This document shows positions 12,201 through 24,000 of a DNA stretch of 46,207 nt, piece by piece. The DNA comes from Nemertoderma westbladi. Lineage: Eukaryota > Xenacoelomorpha > Nemertodermatida > Nemertodermatidae. The DNA lies in the NCBI GenBank assembly GCA_032718475.1, contig JAUCBJ010006978.1:1-46207 (forward strand), read 5' to 3'. A model generated the notes under the pieces. It searched no databases, had not been told where the DNA came from, and worked only from the letters and a program-made list of their open reading frames with translations. The position numbers and the translations under genes are program-made. Position 1 is the first letter of the stretch. Each line of letters starts with the position of its first letter.

Positions 12201-15200
12201 GATTTCGAGTAGTTCATTTCATTAGTCACACCGAGGTCAACCTGCCCGACCCCAAACTGTATCAATATGATTTCGAGTTGTTCATTTCATTAGTGACACC
12301 GAGGTCAACCCGCCCGACCCCAAACTGTATCAATATGATTTCGAGTTGTTCATTTCATTAGTCACACCAAGGTCAACCTGCCCGACCCCAAGCTGTATCA
12401 ATATGATTTCGAGTTGTTCATTTCATTAGTGACACCGAGGTCAACCCGCCCGACCCCAAACTGTATCAATATGATTTCGAGTTGTTCATTTCATTAGTCA
12501 CACCGAGGTCAACCTGCCCGACCCCAAACTGTATCAATATGATTTCGAGTTGTTCATTTCATTAGTCACACCGAGGTCAACCTGCCCTACCCCAAACTGT
12601 ATCAATATGATTTCGAGTTGTTCATTTCATTAGTCACACCGAGGTCAACCCGCCCTACCCCAAACTGTATCAATATGATTTCGAGTTGTTCATTTCATTA
12701 GTGACACCGAGGTCAACCCGCCCGACCCCAAACTGTATCAATATGATTTCGAGTTGTTCATTTCATTAGTGACACCGCCGTCAACCCGCCCTACCCCAAA
12801 CTGTATCAATATGATTTCGAGTTGTTCATTTCATTAGTCACACCGAGGTCAACCCGCCCTACCCCAAACTGTATCAATATGATTTCGAGTTGTTCATTTC
12901 ATTAGTGACACCGAGGTCAACCCTCCCTACCCCAAACTGTATCAATATGATTTCGAGTTGTTCATTTCATTAGTCACACCGAGGTCAACCCGCCCTACCC
13001 CAAACTGTATCAATATGATTTCGAGTTGTTCATTTCATTAGTGACACCGAGGTCAACCCGCCCGACCCCAAACTGTATCAATATGATTTCGAGTTGTTCA
13101 TTTCATTAGTCACACCGAGGTCAACCTGCCCTACCCCAAACTGTATCAATATGATTTCGAGTTGTTCATTTCATTAGTGACACCGAGGTCAACCCGCCCG
13201 ACCCCAAACTGTATCAATATGATTTCGAGTTGTTCATTTCATTAGTCACACCGAGGTCAACCCGCCCTACCCCAAACTGTATCAATATGATTTCGAGTTG
13301 TTCATTTCATTAGTGACACCGAGGTCAACCCGCCCGACCCCAAACTGTATCAATATGATTTCGAGTTGTTCATTTCATTAGTTACACCGAGGTCAACCCG
13401 CCCTATCCCAAACTGTATCAATATGATTTCGAGTTGTTCATTTCATTAGTGACACCGAGGTCAACCCGCCCTACCCCAAACTGTATCAATATGATTTAGA
13501 GTTGTTCATTTCATTAGTCACACCGAGGTCAACCCGCCCTACCCCAAACTGTATCAATATGATTTCGAGTTGTTCATTTCATTAGTGACACCGAGGTCAA
13601 CCCGCCCGACCCCAAACTGTATCAATATGATTTCGAGTTGTTCATTTCATTAGTTACACCGAGGTCAACCCGCCCTATCCCAAACTGTATCAATATGATT
13701 TCGAGTTGTTCATTTCATTAGTGACACCGAGGTCAACCCGCCCTACCCCAAACTGTATCAATATGATTTAGAGTTGTTCATTTCATTAGTGACACCGAGG
13801 TCAACCTGCCCTACCCCAAACTGTATCAATATGATTTCGAGTTGTTCATTTCATTAGTGACACCGAGGTCAACCCGCCCGACCCCAAACTGTATCAAGAT
13901 GATTTCGAGTTGTTCATTTCATTAGTGACACCGCCGTCAACCCTCCCTACCCCAAACTGTATCAATATGATTTCGAGTTGTTCATTTCATTAGTGACACC
14001 GCCGTCAACCCTCCCTACCCCAAACTGTATCAATATGATTTCGAGTTGTTCATTTCATTAGTGACACCGAGGTCAACCCGCCCGACCCCAAACTGTATCA
14101 ATATGATTTAGAGTTGTTCATTTCATTAGTGACACCGAGGTCAACCCGCCCGACCCCAAACTGTATCAATATGATTTCGAGTTGTTCATTTCATTAGTGA
14201 CACCGCCGTCAACCCTCCCTACCCCAAACTGTATCAATATGATTTCGAGTTGTTCATTTCATTAGTCACACCGAGGTCAACCTGCCCGACCCCAAACTGT
14301 ATCAATATTATTTCGAGTTGTTCATTTCATTAGTGACACCGAGGTCAACCCGCCCGACCCCAAACTGTATCAATATTATTTCGAGTTGTTCATTTCATTA
14401 GTTACACCGAGGTCAACCCGCCCTATCCCAAACTGTATCAATATGATTTCGAGTTGTTCATTTCATTAGTCACACCGAGGTCAACCCGCCCTACCCCAAA
14501 CTGTATCAATATGATTTCGAGTTGTTCATTTCATTATTGACACCGAGGTCAACCCGCCCGACCCCAAACTGTATCAATATGATTTCGAGTTGTTCATTTC
14601 ATTATTGACACCGAGGTCAACCCGCCCGACCCCAAACTGTATCAATATGATTTCGAGTTGTTCATTTCATTAGTGACACCGAGGTCAACCCGCCCTACCC
14701 CAAACTGTATCAATATGATTTCGAGTTGTTCATTTCATTAGTCACACCGAGGTCAACCCGCCCTACCCCAAACTGTATCAATATGATTTCGAGTTGTTCA
14801 TTTCATTATTGACACCGAGGTCAACCCGCCCGACCCCAAACTGTATCAATATGATTTCGAGTTGTTCATTTCATTAGTGACACCGAGGTCAACCCGCCCT
14901 ACCCCAAACTGTATCAATATGATTTCGAGTTGTTCATTTCATTAGTCACACCGAGGTAAACCCGCCCTACCCCAAACTGTATCAATATGATTTCGAGTTG
15001 TTCATTTCATTAGTGACACCGTGGTCAACCCGCCCTACCCCAAACTGTATCAATATTATTTCGAGTTGTTCATTTCATTAGTGACACCGTGGTCAACCCG
15101 CCCTATCCCAAACTGTATCAATATGATTTCGAGTTGTTCATTTCATTAGTCACACCGAGGTCAACCCGCCCTATCCCAAACTGTATCAATATGATTTCGA

Positions 15201-17449
15201 GTTGTTCATTTCATTAGTGACACCGAGGTCAACCCGCCCTACCCCAAACTGTATCAATATGTTTTCGAGTTGTTCATTTCATTAGTGACACCGTGGTCAA
15301 CCCGCCCTACCCCAAACTGTATCAATATTATTTCGAGTTGTTCATTTCATTAGTCACACCGAGGTAAACCCGCCCTACCCCAAACTGTATCAATATGATT
15401 TCGAGTTGTTCATTTCATTATTGACACCGAGGTCAACCCGCTCTACCCCAAACTGTATCAATATGATTTCGATTTGTTCATTTCATTAGTCACACCGAGG
15501 TCAACCTGCCCGACCCCAAACTGTATCAATATTATTTCGAGTTGTTCATTTCATTAGTTACACCGAGGTCAACCCGCCCTACTCCAAACTGTATCAATAT
15601 GATTTCGAGTTGTTCATTTCATTAGTTACACCGAGGTCAACCCGCCCTACTCCAAACTGTATCAATATGATTTCGAGTTGTTCATTTCATTAGTTACACC
15701 GAGGTCAACCCGCCCTACTCCAAACTGTATCAATATGATTTCGAGTTGTTCATTTCATTAGTTACACCGAGGTCAACCCGCCCTACTCCAAACTGTATCA
15801 ATATGATTTCGAGTTGTTCATTTCATTAGTGACACCGTGGTCAACCCGCCCTATCCCAAACTGTATCAATATGATTTCGAGTTGTTCATTTCATTAGTGA
15901 CACCGAGGTCAACCCGCCCTACCCCAAACTGTATCAATATTATTTCGAGTTATTCATTTCATTAGTGACACCGAGGTCAACCCGCCCTACCCCAAACTGT
16001 ATCAATATGATTTCGAGTTGTTCATTTCATTATTGACACCGAGGTCAACCCGCCCGACCCCAAACTGTATCAATATGATTTCGAGTTGTTCATTTCATTA
16101 TTGACACCGAGGTCAACCCGCCCGACCCCAAACTGTATCAATATGATTTCGAGTTGTTCATTTCATTAGTGACACCGAGGTCAACCCGCCCTACCCCAAA
16201 CTGTATCAATATGATTTCGAGTTGTTCATTTCATTAGTCACACCGAGGTCAACCCGCCCTACCCCAAACTGTATCAATATGATTTCGAGTTGTTCATTTC
16301 ATTATTGACACCGAGGTCAACCCGCCCGACCCCAAACTGTATCAATATGATTTCGAGTTGTTCATTTCATTAGTGACACCGAGGTCAACCCGCCCTACCC
16401 CAAACTGTATCAATATGATTTCGAGTTGTTCATTTCATTAGTCACACCGAGGTAAACCCGCCCTACCCCAAACTGTATCAATATGATTTCGAGTTGTTCA
16501 TTTCATTAGTGACACCGTGGTCAACCCGCCCTACCCCAAACTGTATCAATATTATTTCGAGTTGTTCATTTCATTAGTGACACCGTGGTCAACCCGCCCT
16601 ACCCCAAACTGTATCAATATGATTTCGAGTTGTTCATTTCATTAGTCACACCGAGGTCAACCCGCCCTATCCCAAACTGTATCAATATGATTTCGAGTTG
16701 TTCATTTCATTAGTCACACCGAGGTCAACCCGCCCTATCCCAAACTGTATCAATATGATTTCGAGTTGTTCATTTCATTAGTCACACCGAGGTCAACCCG
16801 CCCTATCCCAAACTGTATCAATATGATTTCGAGTTGTTCATTTCATTAGTCACACCGAGGTAAACCCGCCCTACCCCAAACTGTATCAATATGATTTCGA
16901 GTTGTTCATTTCATTAGTGACACCGTGGTCAACCCGCCCTACCCCAAACTGTATCAATATGATTTCGAGTTGTTCATTTCATTAGTGACACCGAGGTCAA
17001 CCCGCCCTACCCCAAACTGTATCAATATTATTTAGAGTTGTTCATTTCATTAGTGACACCGAGGTCAACCCGCCCTACCCCAAACTGTATCAATATGATT
17101 TCGAGTTGTTCATTTCATTAGTGACACCGAGGTCAACCCGCCCTACCCCAAACTGTATCAATATTATTTAGAGTTGTTCATTTCATTAGTGACACCGAGG
17201 TCAACCCGCCCTACCCCAAACTGTATCAATATTATTTCGAGTTGTTCATTTCATTAGTGACACCAAGGTCAACCCGCCCTACCCCAAACTGTATCAATAT
17301 GATTTAGAGTTGTTCATTTCATTAGTGACACCGAGGTCAACCCGCCCGACCCCAAACTGTATCAATATGATTTCGAGTTGTTCATTTCATTAGTGACACC
17401 GAGGTCAACCCGCCCTACCCCAAACTGTATCAATATGATTTCGAGTTGT
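6283..17449. repeat. Giant 68-bp satellite array, 164 units of invariant length
   Basis: The monomer begins ATGATTTCGAGTTGTTCATT and ends CCAAACTGTATCAAT. The first unit starts at 6283 and the terminal partial unit at 17435. The difference is 11152 bp, exactly 164 x 68, and the register is kept at every 1020 bp checked, so no net indel is visible. Variation is confined to substitutions at a few positions: GTGACACC versus GTCACACC, GTTACACC or TTGACACC; GAGGTCAAC versus GCCGTCAAC, GTGGTCAAC, AAGGTCAAC or GAGGTAAAC; and CCCTACCCC versus CTCTACCCC, CCCGACCCC, CCCTATCCC or CCCTACTCC. Variants cluster regionally and recur as higher-order blocks. Stops close every frame, so it is non-coding. On the minus strand each unit carries three G runs (GGGG, GGG, GGG). 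Confidence 0.97.
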
Positions 17450-17635
17450 CTATATTCGCCATAGATTCTGCAAGTTCCTTCGCACTGAACTGGTCATCCA
17501 AATGAAGTATGTGGTGAGAAGATTCGAAATCTTCACTGCATCAGCCGCCGGGTTTAGTAAACCTTCAAAGTGTGATTTAAGTTCTTTATCATCAGGGATA
17601 TTTTTGCCTGCGTTCCTAGAGGTATCGTTCACATT
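17443..17635 (-). pseudogene. LINE reverse-transcriptase relic (EN-RT linker), frameshifted
   Basis: On the minus strand one frame reads ELKSHFEGLLNP, typical of the linker between endonuclease and RT in non-LTR elements. After a one-base frameshift near 17540 a second frame reads LDDQFSAKELAESMANIDN, matching the usual 'F..eEl..ai..l..nK' entry into the RT domain. The frame continues as NSKSY across the boundary with the 68-bp satellite and then stops. Only about 60 codons survive. It is a dead fragment inside the region downstream of the TIL exon, and the element clade cannot be decided. Confidence 0.7.
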
Positions 17636-18079
17636 ATTGCCGCCCCAATCTATCGATTAGTATATGAACCGGGAATCCTTGTTTTTAATTAGCATTCCCC
17701 TATCTATCGGAATTGGTATCATTATCCATGATTCTAAGTTTACTTGGCTGTTCGGAAGGAAGTGTGTATGTGTGTAGGTACGTGTGGTAGGCCTACAGTA
17801 GAATCAATTGTGCGTACACTTGCCTTTACATATTTCATCGGGCTTTAATTTAGAATAATACAGAACAAAAGTGGTGAACAGATAAACCTCTGCCGCCTGA
17901 CACCATTAGTGATTTCTTGTTCGTGTTTACTAAGAAATTCAGTATTATAATATAACATTTGAATCATATTCTGTGGTAGTAGAGGTCTAATGTACTAATT
18001 TGCATATAAAAGCTAATGTAAGAGAAACAAAAATTTCCCGTACACAATATCTTCTTGATTTGTTTTATGATAGACTCAC
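17636..18079. other. Presumed intron 3' of the TIL exon
   Basis: AT-rich DNA without a recognisable exon. The minus-strand donor at 18079-18074 (GTGAGT) opens this intron. The next exon of the VWD-type gene is not found between here and the left edge. Confidence 0.5.
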
Positions 18080-18279
18080 CGAGTAGTAATTACCGTTGGT
18101 ATGGCGACAACCGCATTGCTGGGCATCAACACATTCACCTTGGTCGTAGGTCTTACCGGCGGCGCAAAAACAACCTTCTACGCAACTCTCCTCACTACAA
18201 CTCGGTTCAATGTTAGTGCACGAGGATTGACAGGGAAGGTGACAAACCTCGTATTCCATATTTTCCCCACATTCAATCT
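18080..18279 (-). CDS. Exon: TIL (trypsin-inhibitor-like, Cys-rich) domain of a VWD-family protein
   Basis: This 200-bp exon encodes 66 complete codons preceded by two bases of a split codon. Eleven cysteines follow the TIL spacing, including VCHLPCQSSC, CSEESCVEGCFC and QQCGC. In VWF, mucin, zonadhesin and otogelin-type proteins TIL modules follow VWD and C8 and stabilise disulphide-linked extracellular assemblies. The acceptor is a good pyrimidine tract ending TTTTTCAG, and the donor is TCG|GTGAGT. The split codon (phase 1) matches the phase-1 end of the C8 exon at 32582, giving Cys-Glu-Ile-Glu-Cys across the junction. The exon is 14.3 kb from its predecessor and is followed by a phase-0 donor, so the protein continues leftward. 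Domain: established family pattern. Linkage of the exons into one transcript: inference from order and phase. Confidence 0.85.
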
Positions 18280-18635
18280 CTGAAAAATATATAAATCTTT
18301 ATTTTCAAGTCGGGGTAAAATACGCCGCGATAACAAGTAAACTCAATGATATGATATGGGGTACTGTATATCTCACGGCGTGAAATAAAGTAACTACAGT
18401 TTACTTTCAGTATGATTAAGTTAGGTAGGCCTAACAGAAGTCATTCATCACAGATGCAAACAACACAAACTGCATAAGTCGTTATCGGTACGAACCGTGT
18501 GGCGCGTGCTGTGCCGGTGTCATTAATTGGTGCACGAAATTTGTCAATGATAGGGTGCAACGGGTAAAGGTGGGCAACTCTTTTTCAAAATATCAAATAG
18601 TATAATCGGGAATAGCCCAAGGAACAGTATCCGGA

Positions 18636-18739
18636 CCACCGGACCGGACCGGACCGGACCGGACCGGACCGGACCGGACCGGACCGGACCGGACCGGACC
18701 GGACCGGACCGGACCGGACCGGACCGGACCGGACCGGAC
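18636..18739. repeat. (CCGGA)n microsatellite, about 20 units
   Basis: A near-perfect pentanucleotide array of CCGGA, GC-rich in otherwise AT-rich intron DNA. On the minus strand it reads (TCCGG)n and translates as a Ser-Gly-Pro-Val-Arg repeat in all frames, which is a by-product and not a gene. Confidence 0.95.
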
Positions 18740-18782
18740 ACTTTGGAATGTATGTAGGAGACCTAACAGGTAATATTTCCAG

Positions 18783-19402
18783 TGATGCGAAAATATTTTT
18801 AAATTTTCAAACATTACTGAACGTTATCTACTGCAGGAAACTATTGATATATTCGTCAAGTGGTCCAAAGATTGGCAGTTGAGAGTTGCTAAAAAGAAAT
18901 GTAAAGTACTAAGTATCGGTCGACCGACACTTGTCGCAGAAAATACAATTAATACAGTAGTAAAGTGCTAGATAACGTTATTAATCATAGGGACCTCGGT
19001 GTAATTATTAATAACAAATTGAATTTTGGCGAATATATTAAAACTATAGTTAAACGGGCATCAATACAACAGTATTGTCCTTAATTAGACCTATCCCTCT
19101 GGTATCTGCATATAAAGTTTATGCAAGACCGAGACCGAGACCGTTGCGTTTGGAACCCCCACTCCAACAGCAGACCTTTAACTGACCGCCTAGAATCGGT
19201 GCAAAGATTTTTTACACGTCGATTATTTCGAAGCAATTTAGACCAAAATCTATCTTATATTGAACGACTGCAATTTCATTTGTGTACAAAATAATAAACG
19301 GTTTGGTTGACTTAAACCCTGAATTATATTTCAAGCGCGATACATCTAGTATGTAGAACTAGAGGACATAGTCAGAAACTACAACAGAAATTTTGCAGAC
19401 TG
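18783..19402 (+). pseudogene. CR1/L2-like LINE relic: RT thumb and C-terminal region
   Basis: On the plus strand decayed frames give SSDAKIF (equivalent to the FADD-TKIF region), then LLQETIDIFVKWSKDWQLRV and KKKCKVLSIGRP. A frameshift is followed by HRDLGVIINNKLNF, then fragments of LTDRLESVQRFFTRRLF, KIINGLVDLNPELYF and TRGHSQKLQQ. This order is diagnostic for the end of CR1/L2/Jockey-type RTs. Multiple stops and frameshifts make it non-functional. Its 3' end merges into the first decayed units of the intronic satellite near 19400. Confidence 0.75.
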
Positions 19403-20296
19403 CTACTCCCACAATCAATATGCTACCTCCAGTGAGTCTGAATAATTTGATTCAACCCACAACCAGACCTTGCTGTCTCCAGTCGTTTTGCGTTTGAATT
19501 ATTTGATCCTACCAACAAACCATATTGAAGTCTCCAGTCTTTATGAGTCTGAATTATTTGATACTAACAACAACCAGACTGCTACTGTCCCCAGTTATTT
19601 GATACTACCCCCACAACCAGATTGAAGTCTCTAGTCTTTATGAGTCCGAATTATTTGATACTAACAACAACCAGACTGCTACTGTCCCCAGTTATTTGAT
19701 ACTACCCCCACAACCAGATTGAAGTCTCCAGTGTTGATGAGTCTGAATTATATGATACTAACAACAACCAGACTGCTACTGTCCCCAGTTATTTGATACT
19801 ACCCCCACAACCAGATTGAAGTCTCCAGTCTTTATGAGTCTGAATTATTTGATACAACCTGCTACTGCTACTGATACAATCTGCTACTGTCCCCAGTTAT
19901 TTGATACTACCCCCACAACCAGATTGAAGTCTCTAGTCTTTATGAGTCCGAATTATTTGATACTAACAACAACCAGACTGCTACTGTCCCCAGTTATTTG
20001 ATACTACCCCCACAACCAGATTGAAGTCTCCAGTGTTGATGAGTCTGAATTATATGATACTAACAACAACCAGACTGCTACTGTCCCCCGTTATTTGATA
20101 CTACCCCCACAACCAGATTGAAGTCTCCAGTGTTGATGTGTCTGAATTATTTGATACTAACAACAACCAGACTGCTACTGTCCCCAGTTATTTGATACTA
20201 CCCCCACAACCAGATTGAAGTCTCTAGTCATTATGAGTCTGAATTATTTGATACTAACATCAACCAGACTGCTACAACTGTCCCCAGTTATTTGAT
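19403..20296. repeat. Intronic satellite, left arm (about 95-bp composite monomer)
   Basis: Degenerate units appear first and then regular ones, built from a long half (GTCTCCAGTCTTTATGAGTC onward, about 57 bp) and a short half (GTCCCCAGTTATTTGATACT onward, about 38 bp). Units in this arm often carry CCCCCACAACC and GTGTTGATGAG variants. The arm ends where a LINE fragment interrupts a unit at TTATTTGAT. Confidence 0.93.
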
Positions 20297-21036
20297 GCTG
20301 CTTCACAATGCATATATCGAAAATTGTAACTAAATCGCTTTCGGCTGTTCATTCGATTAAAGATCCCAAACTGTTATCACTCGAGACAGCAATAAAACTG
20401 TTCAACCTGAAAATTCGGCCGTGTGTAACATACAGCCTCGGGATAATATGGCCGCACCTCACACCTACAAATTTCCTTACTCTCGATAAAATAAAGTCAT
20501 CATACCTAAAACGTGTATTGGGTCTACACAAAAACACACATAATCGCCTGGTCATCGCTATCGCGCAGGAACGCAATCTATCAATAGAACTCCAAAGTAG
20601 CCACAAATTGCCAAAGACGGAGGAGTTTACAAAATATTTAAACATCAATACAGCGAAAATTTCCGAAATTGACAGCGCATTCTGAAACACACCCGCTCTA
20701 ACAAGCCGAGACTGGACGAAGGCGAACTTCAAGCAAAGACACGTCATAACAAGATATTCTGCCCATGGGTTCCACCATCTAATATGTAATACTACCGGGT
20801 TCCACGCTGCTTCCACAGATTGTTGCTGTAAATTGTGCGGAAATCATGCCACAACGTACCATCTACTTGAATGTCCGAACAACCATCGCAGTCTAACCTA
20901 CTGGGCCACAGATGTTGGTTTTTAACTCGATCTGATATTTTACAATAATATTTTATTAATAGTCAACGTACAGAATTAATTTAATAGTTATTTTATTATC
21001 TGTGCCGATACCATGGCTTGTTCATTATATATTATA
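20297..21036 (+). mobile_element. 5'-truncated LINE copy inserted into the satellite
   Basis: The segment interrupts a satellite unit that would otherwise read TTATTTGATACTACC. The left flank ends TTATTTGAT and the right flank resumes GATACTACC, so GAT is present on both sides, consistent with a very short target-site duplication. It comprises the last 209 or so codons of an ORF plus about 110 bp of AT-rich 3' UTR. Its protein is related to the C-terminus of the LINE at 43414-46044. Confidence 0.8.
20299..20925 (+). pseudogene. C-terminal fragment of LINE ORF with one premature stop
   Basis: The plus-strand frame from about 20299 to the TAA at 20923-20925 aligns along its length with the end of the larger LINE: LLSLETAIKLF versus LLSLTTSIKLF, DKIKSSYLKRVLGLHK versus DKIKSTYLKKALCLHK, and THNRLVIA in both. 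A single in-frame TGA at 20683-20685 replaces the Trp seen in the larger copy. Beyond it the frame continues to a C-terminal zinc-knuckle-like motif CKLCGNHATTYHLLEC. The fragment lacks endonuclease and RT catalytic parts and cannot move itself. It belongs to a related but distinct subfamily, with a little over half of residues identical by eye. Confidence 0.85.
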
Positions 21037-24000
21037 GATACTACCAACAACCAGATTGAAGTCTCCAGTCTTTATGAGTCTGAATTATTTGATACAACCC
21101 ACGACCAGACTGCTACTGTCCCCAGTTGTTTGATACAACCCACGACTAGACTGCTACTGTCCCCAGTTATTTGATACAACCCACGACCAGACTGCTACTG
21201 TCCCCAGTTATTTGATACAACCCACGACCAGACTGCTACTGTCCCCAGGTAATTGATACTACCAACAACCAGATTGAAGTCTCCAGTCTTTATGAGTCTG
21301 AATTATTTGATACTACCCACAACCAGACTGCTACAACTCTCCCCAGCTATTTTATACTACCAACAATCAGATTGAAGTCTCCAGTGTTTATGAGTCTGAA
21401 TTATTTGATACTAACAACAACCAGACTGCTACTGTCAACAGTTATTTGATACTACCAACAACCAGATTGAAGTCTCCAGTCTTTATGAGTCTGAATTATT
21501 TGATACTACCCACAACCAGACTGCTACTGTCCCCAGTTATTTGATACAACCCACGACCAGACTGCTACTGTCCCCAGGTAATTGATACTACCAACAACCA
21601 GATTGAAGTCTCCAGTCTTTATGAGTCTGAATTATTTGATACTACCCACAACCAGACTGCTACAACTCTCCCCAGCTATTTTATACTACCAACAATCAGA
21701 TTGAAGTCTCCAGTGTTTATGAGTCTGAATTAATTGATACTAACAACAACCAGACTGCTACTGTCCCCAGTTATTTTATACTACCAACAATCAGATTGAA
21801 GTCTCCAGTCTTTATGAGTCTGAATTATTTGATACTACCCACAACCAGACTGATACTGTCAACAGTTATTTGATACTACCAACAACCAGATTGAAGTCTC
21901 CAGTCTTTATGAGTCTGAATTATTTGATACAACCCACGACCAGACTGCTACTGTCCCCAGGTAATTGATACTACCAACAACCAGATTGAAGTCTCCAGTC
22001 TTTATGAGTCTGAATTATTTGATACTACCCACAACCAGACTGCTACAACTCTCCCCAGCTATTTTATACTACCAACAATCAGATTGAAGTCTCCAGTGTT
22101 TATGAGTCTGAATTATTTGATACTAACAACAACCAGACTGCTACTGTCAACAGTTATTTGATACTACCAACAACCAGATTGAAGTCTCCAGTCTTTATGA
22201 GTCTGAATTATTTGATACTACCCACAACCAGACTGCTACTGTCCCCAGTTATTTGATACAACCCACGACCAGACTGCTACTGTCCCCAGGTAATTGATAC
22301 TACCAACAACCAGATTGAAGTCTCCAGTCTTTATGAGTCTGAATTATTTGATAGAACCCACAACCAGACTGCTACAACTCTCCCCAGCTATTTTATACTA
22401 CCAACAATCAGATTGAAGTCTCCAGTGTTTATGAGTCTGAATTATTTGATACTAACAACAACCAGACTGCTACTGTCCCCAGTTATTTTATACTACCAAC
22501 AATCAGATTGAAGTCTCCAGTCTTTATGAGTCTGAATTATTTGATACAACCCACGACCAGACTGCAACTGTCCCCAGGTAATTGATACTACCAACAACCA
22601 GATTGAAGTCTCCAGTCTTTATGAGTCTGAATTATTTGATACTACCCACAACCAGACTGCTACAACTCTCCCCAGCTATTTTATACTACCAACAATCAGA
22701 TTGAAGTCTCCAGTGTTTATGAGTCTGAATTATTTGATACTAACAACAACCAGACTGCTACTGTCAACAGTTATTTGATACTACCAACAACCAGATTGAA
22801 GTCTCCAGTCTTTATGAGTCTGAATTATTTGATACTACCCACAACCAGACTGCTACAACTCTCCCCAGCTATTTTATACTACCAACAATCAGATTGAAGT
22901 CTCCAGTGTTTATGAGTCTGAATTATTTGATACTAACAACAACCAGACTGCTACTGTCAACAGTTATTTGATACTACCAACAACCAGATTGAAGTCTCCA
23001 GTCTTTATGAGTCTGAATTATTTGATACTACCCACAACCAGACTGCTACTGTCCCCAGTTATTTGATACTACCAACAACCAGATTGAAGTCTCCAGTCTT
23101 TATGAGTCTGAATTATTTGATACTACCCACAACCAGACTGCTACTGTCCCCAGTTATTTTATATTACCAACAACCAGATTGAAGTCTCCAGTCTTTATGA
23201 GTCTGAATTATTTGATACTACCCACAACCAGACTGCTACTGTCCCCAGTTATTTTATATTACCAACAACCACATTGAAGTCTCCAGTCTTTATGAGTCTT
23301 AATTATTTGATACAACCCACGACCAGACTGCTACTGTCCCCAGTTATTTGATACTACCCCCACAACCACATTGAAGTCTCCAGTCTTTATGAGTCTAAAT
23401 TATTTGATCCACAACCAGATTGAAGTCTCCAGTCTTTATCAGTATGAATTATTTGATACTACCCACAACCAGACTGCTACTGTCCCCAGTTATTTGATAT
23501 AACCCACGACCAGACTGCTAATGTCCCCAGTTATTTGATACTACCAACAACCAGATTGAAGTCTCCAGTCTTTATGAGTCTGAATTATTTAATACTAACA
23601 ACAACCAGACTGCTACTGTCCCCAGTTATTTGATACTACCAACAACCAGATTGAAGTCTCCAGTCTTTATGAGTCTGAATTATTTGATACTACCCACAAC
23701 CAGATTGAAGTCTCCAGTCTTTATGAGTCTGAATTATTTGATACTACCCACGACCAGACTGCTACTGTCCCCAGTTATTTGATATAACCCACGACCAGAC
23801 TGCTAATGTCCCCAGTTATTTGATACTACCAACAACCAGATTGAAGTCTCCAGTCTTTATGAGTCTGAATTATTTAATACTAACAACAACCAGACTGCTA
23901 CTGTCCCCAGTTATTTGATACTACCAACAACCAGATTGAAGTCTCCAGTCTTTATGAGTCTGAATTATTTGATACTACCCACAACCAGATTGAAGTCTCC

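Noticed and set aside
6283-17449. CRISPR-like array
   Set aside because: There are no spacers: the whole 68-bp unit is repeated, and the context is eukaryotic.
18544-18814. Ser-Gly-Pro-Val-Arg repeat proteins on the minus strand
   Set aside because: By-product of the (CCGGA)n microsatellite, where a 5-bp period gives the same peptide in every frame.
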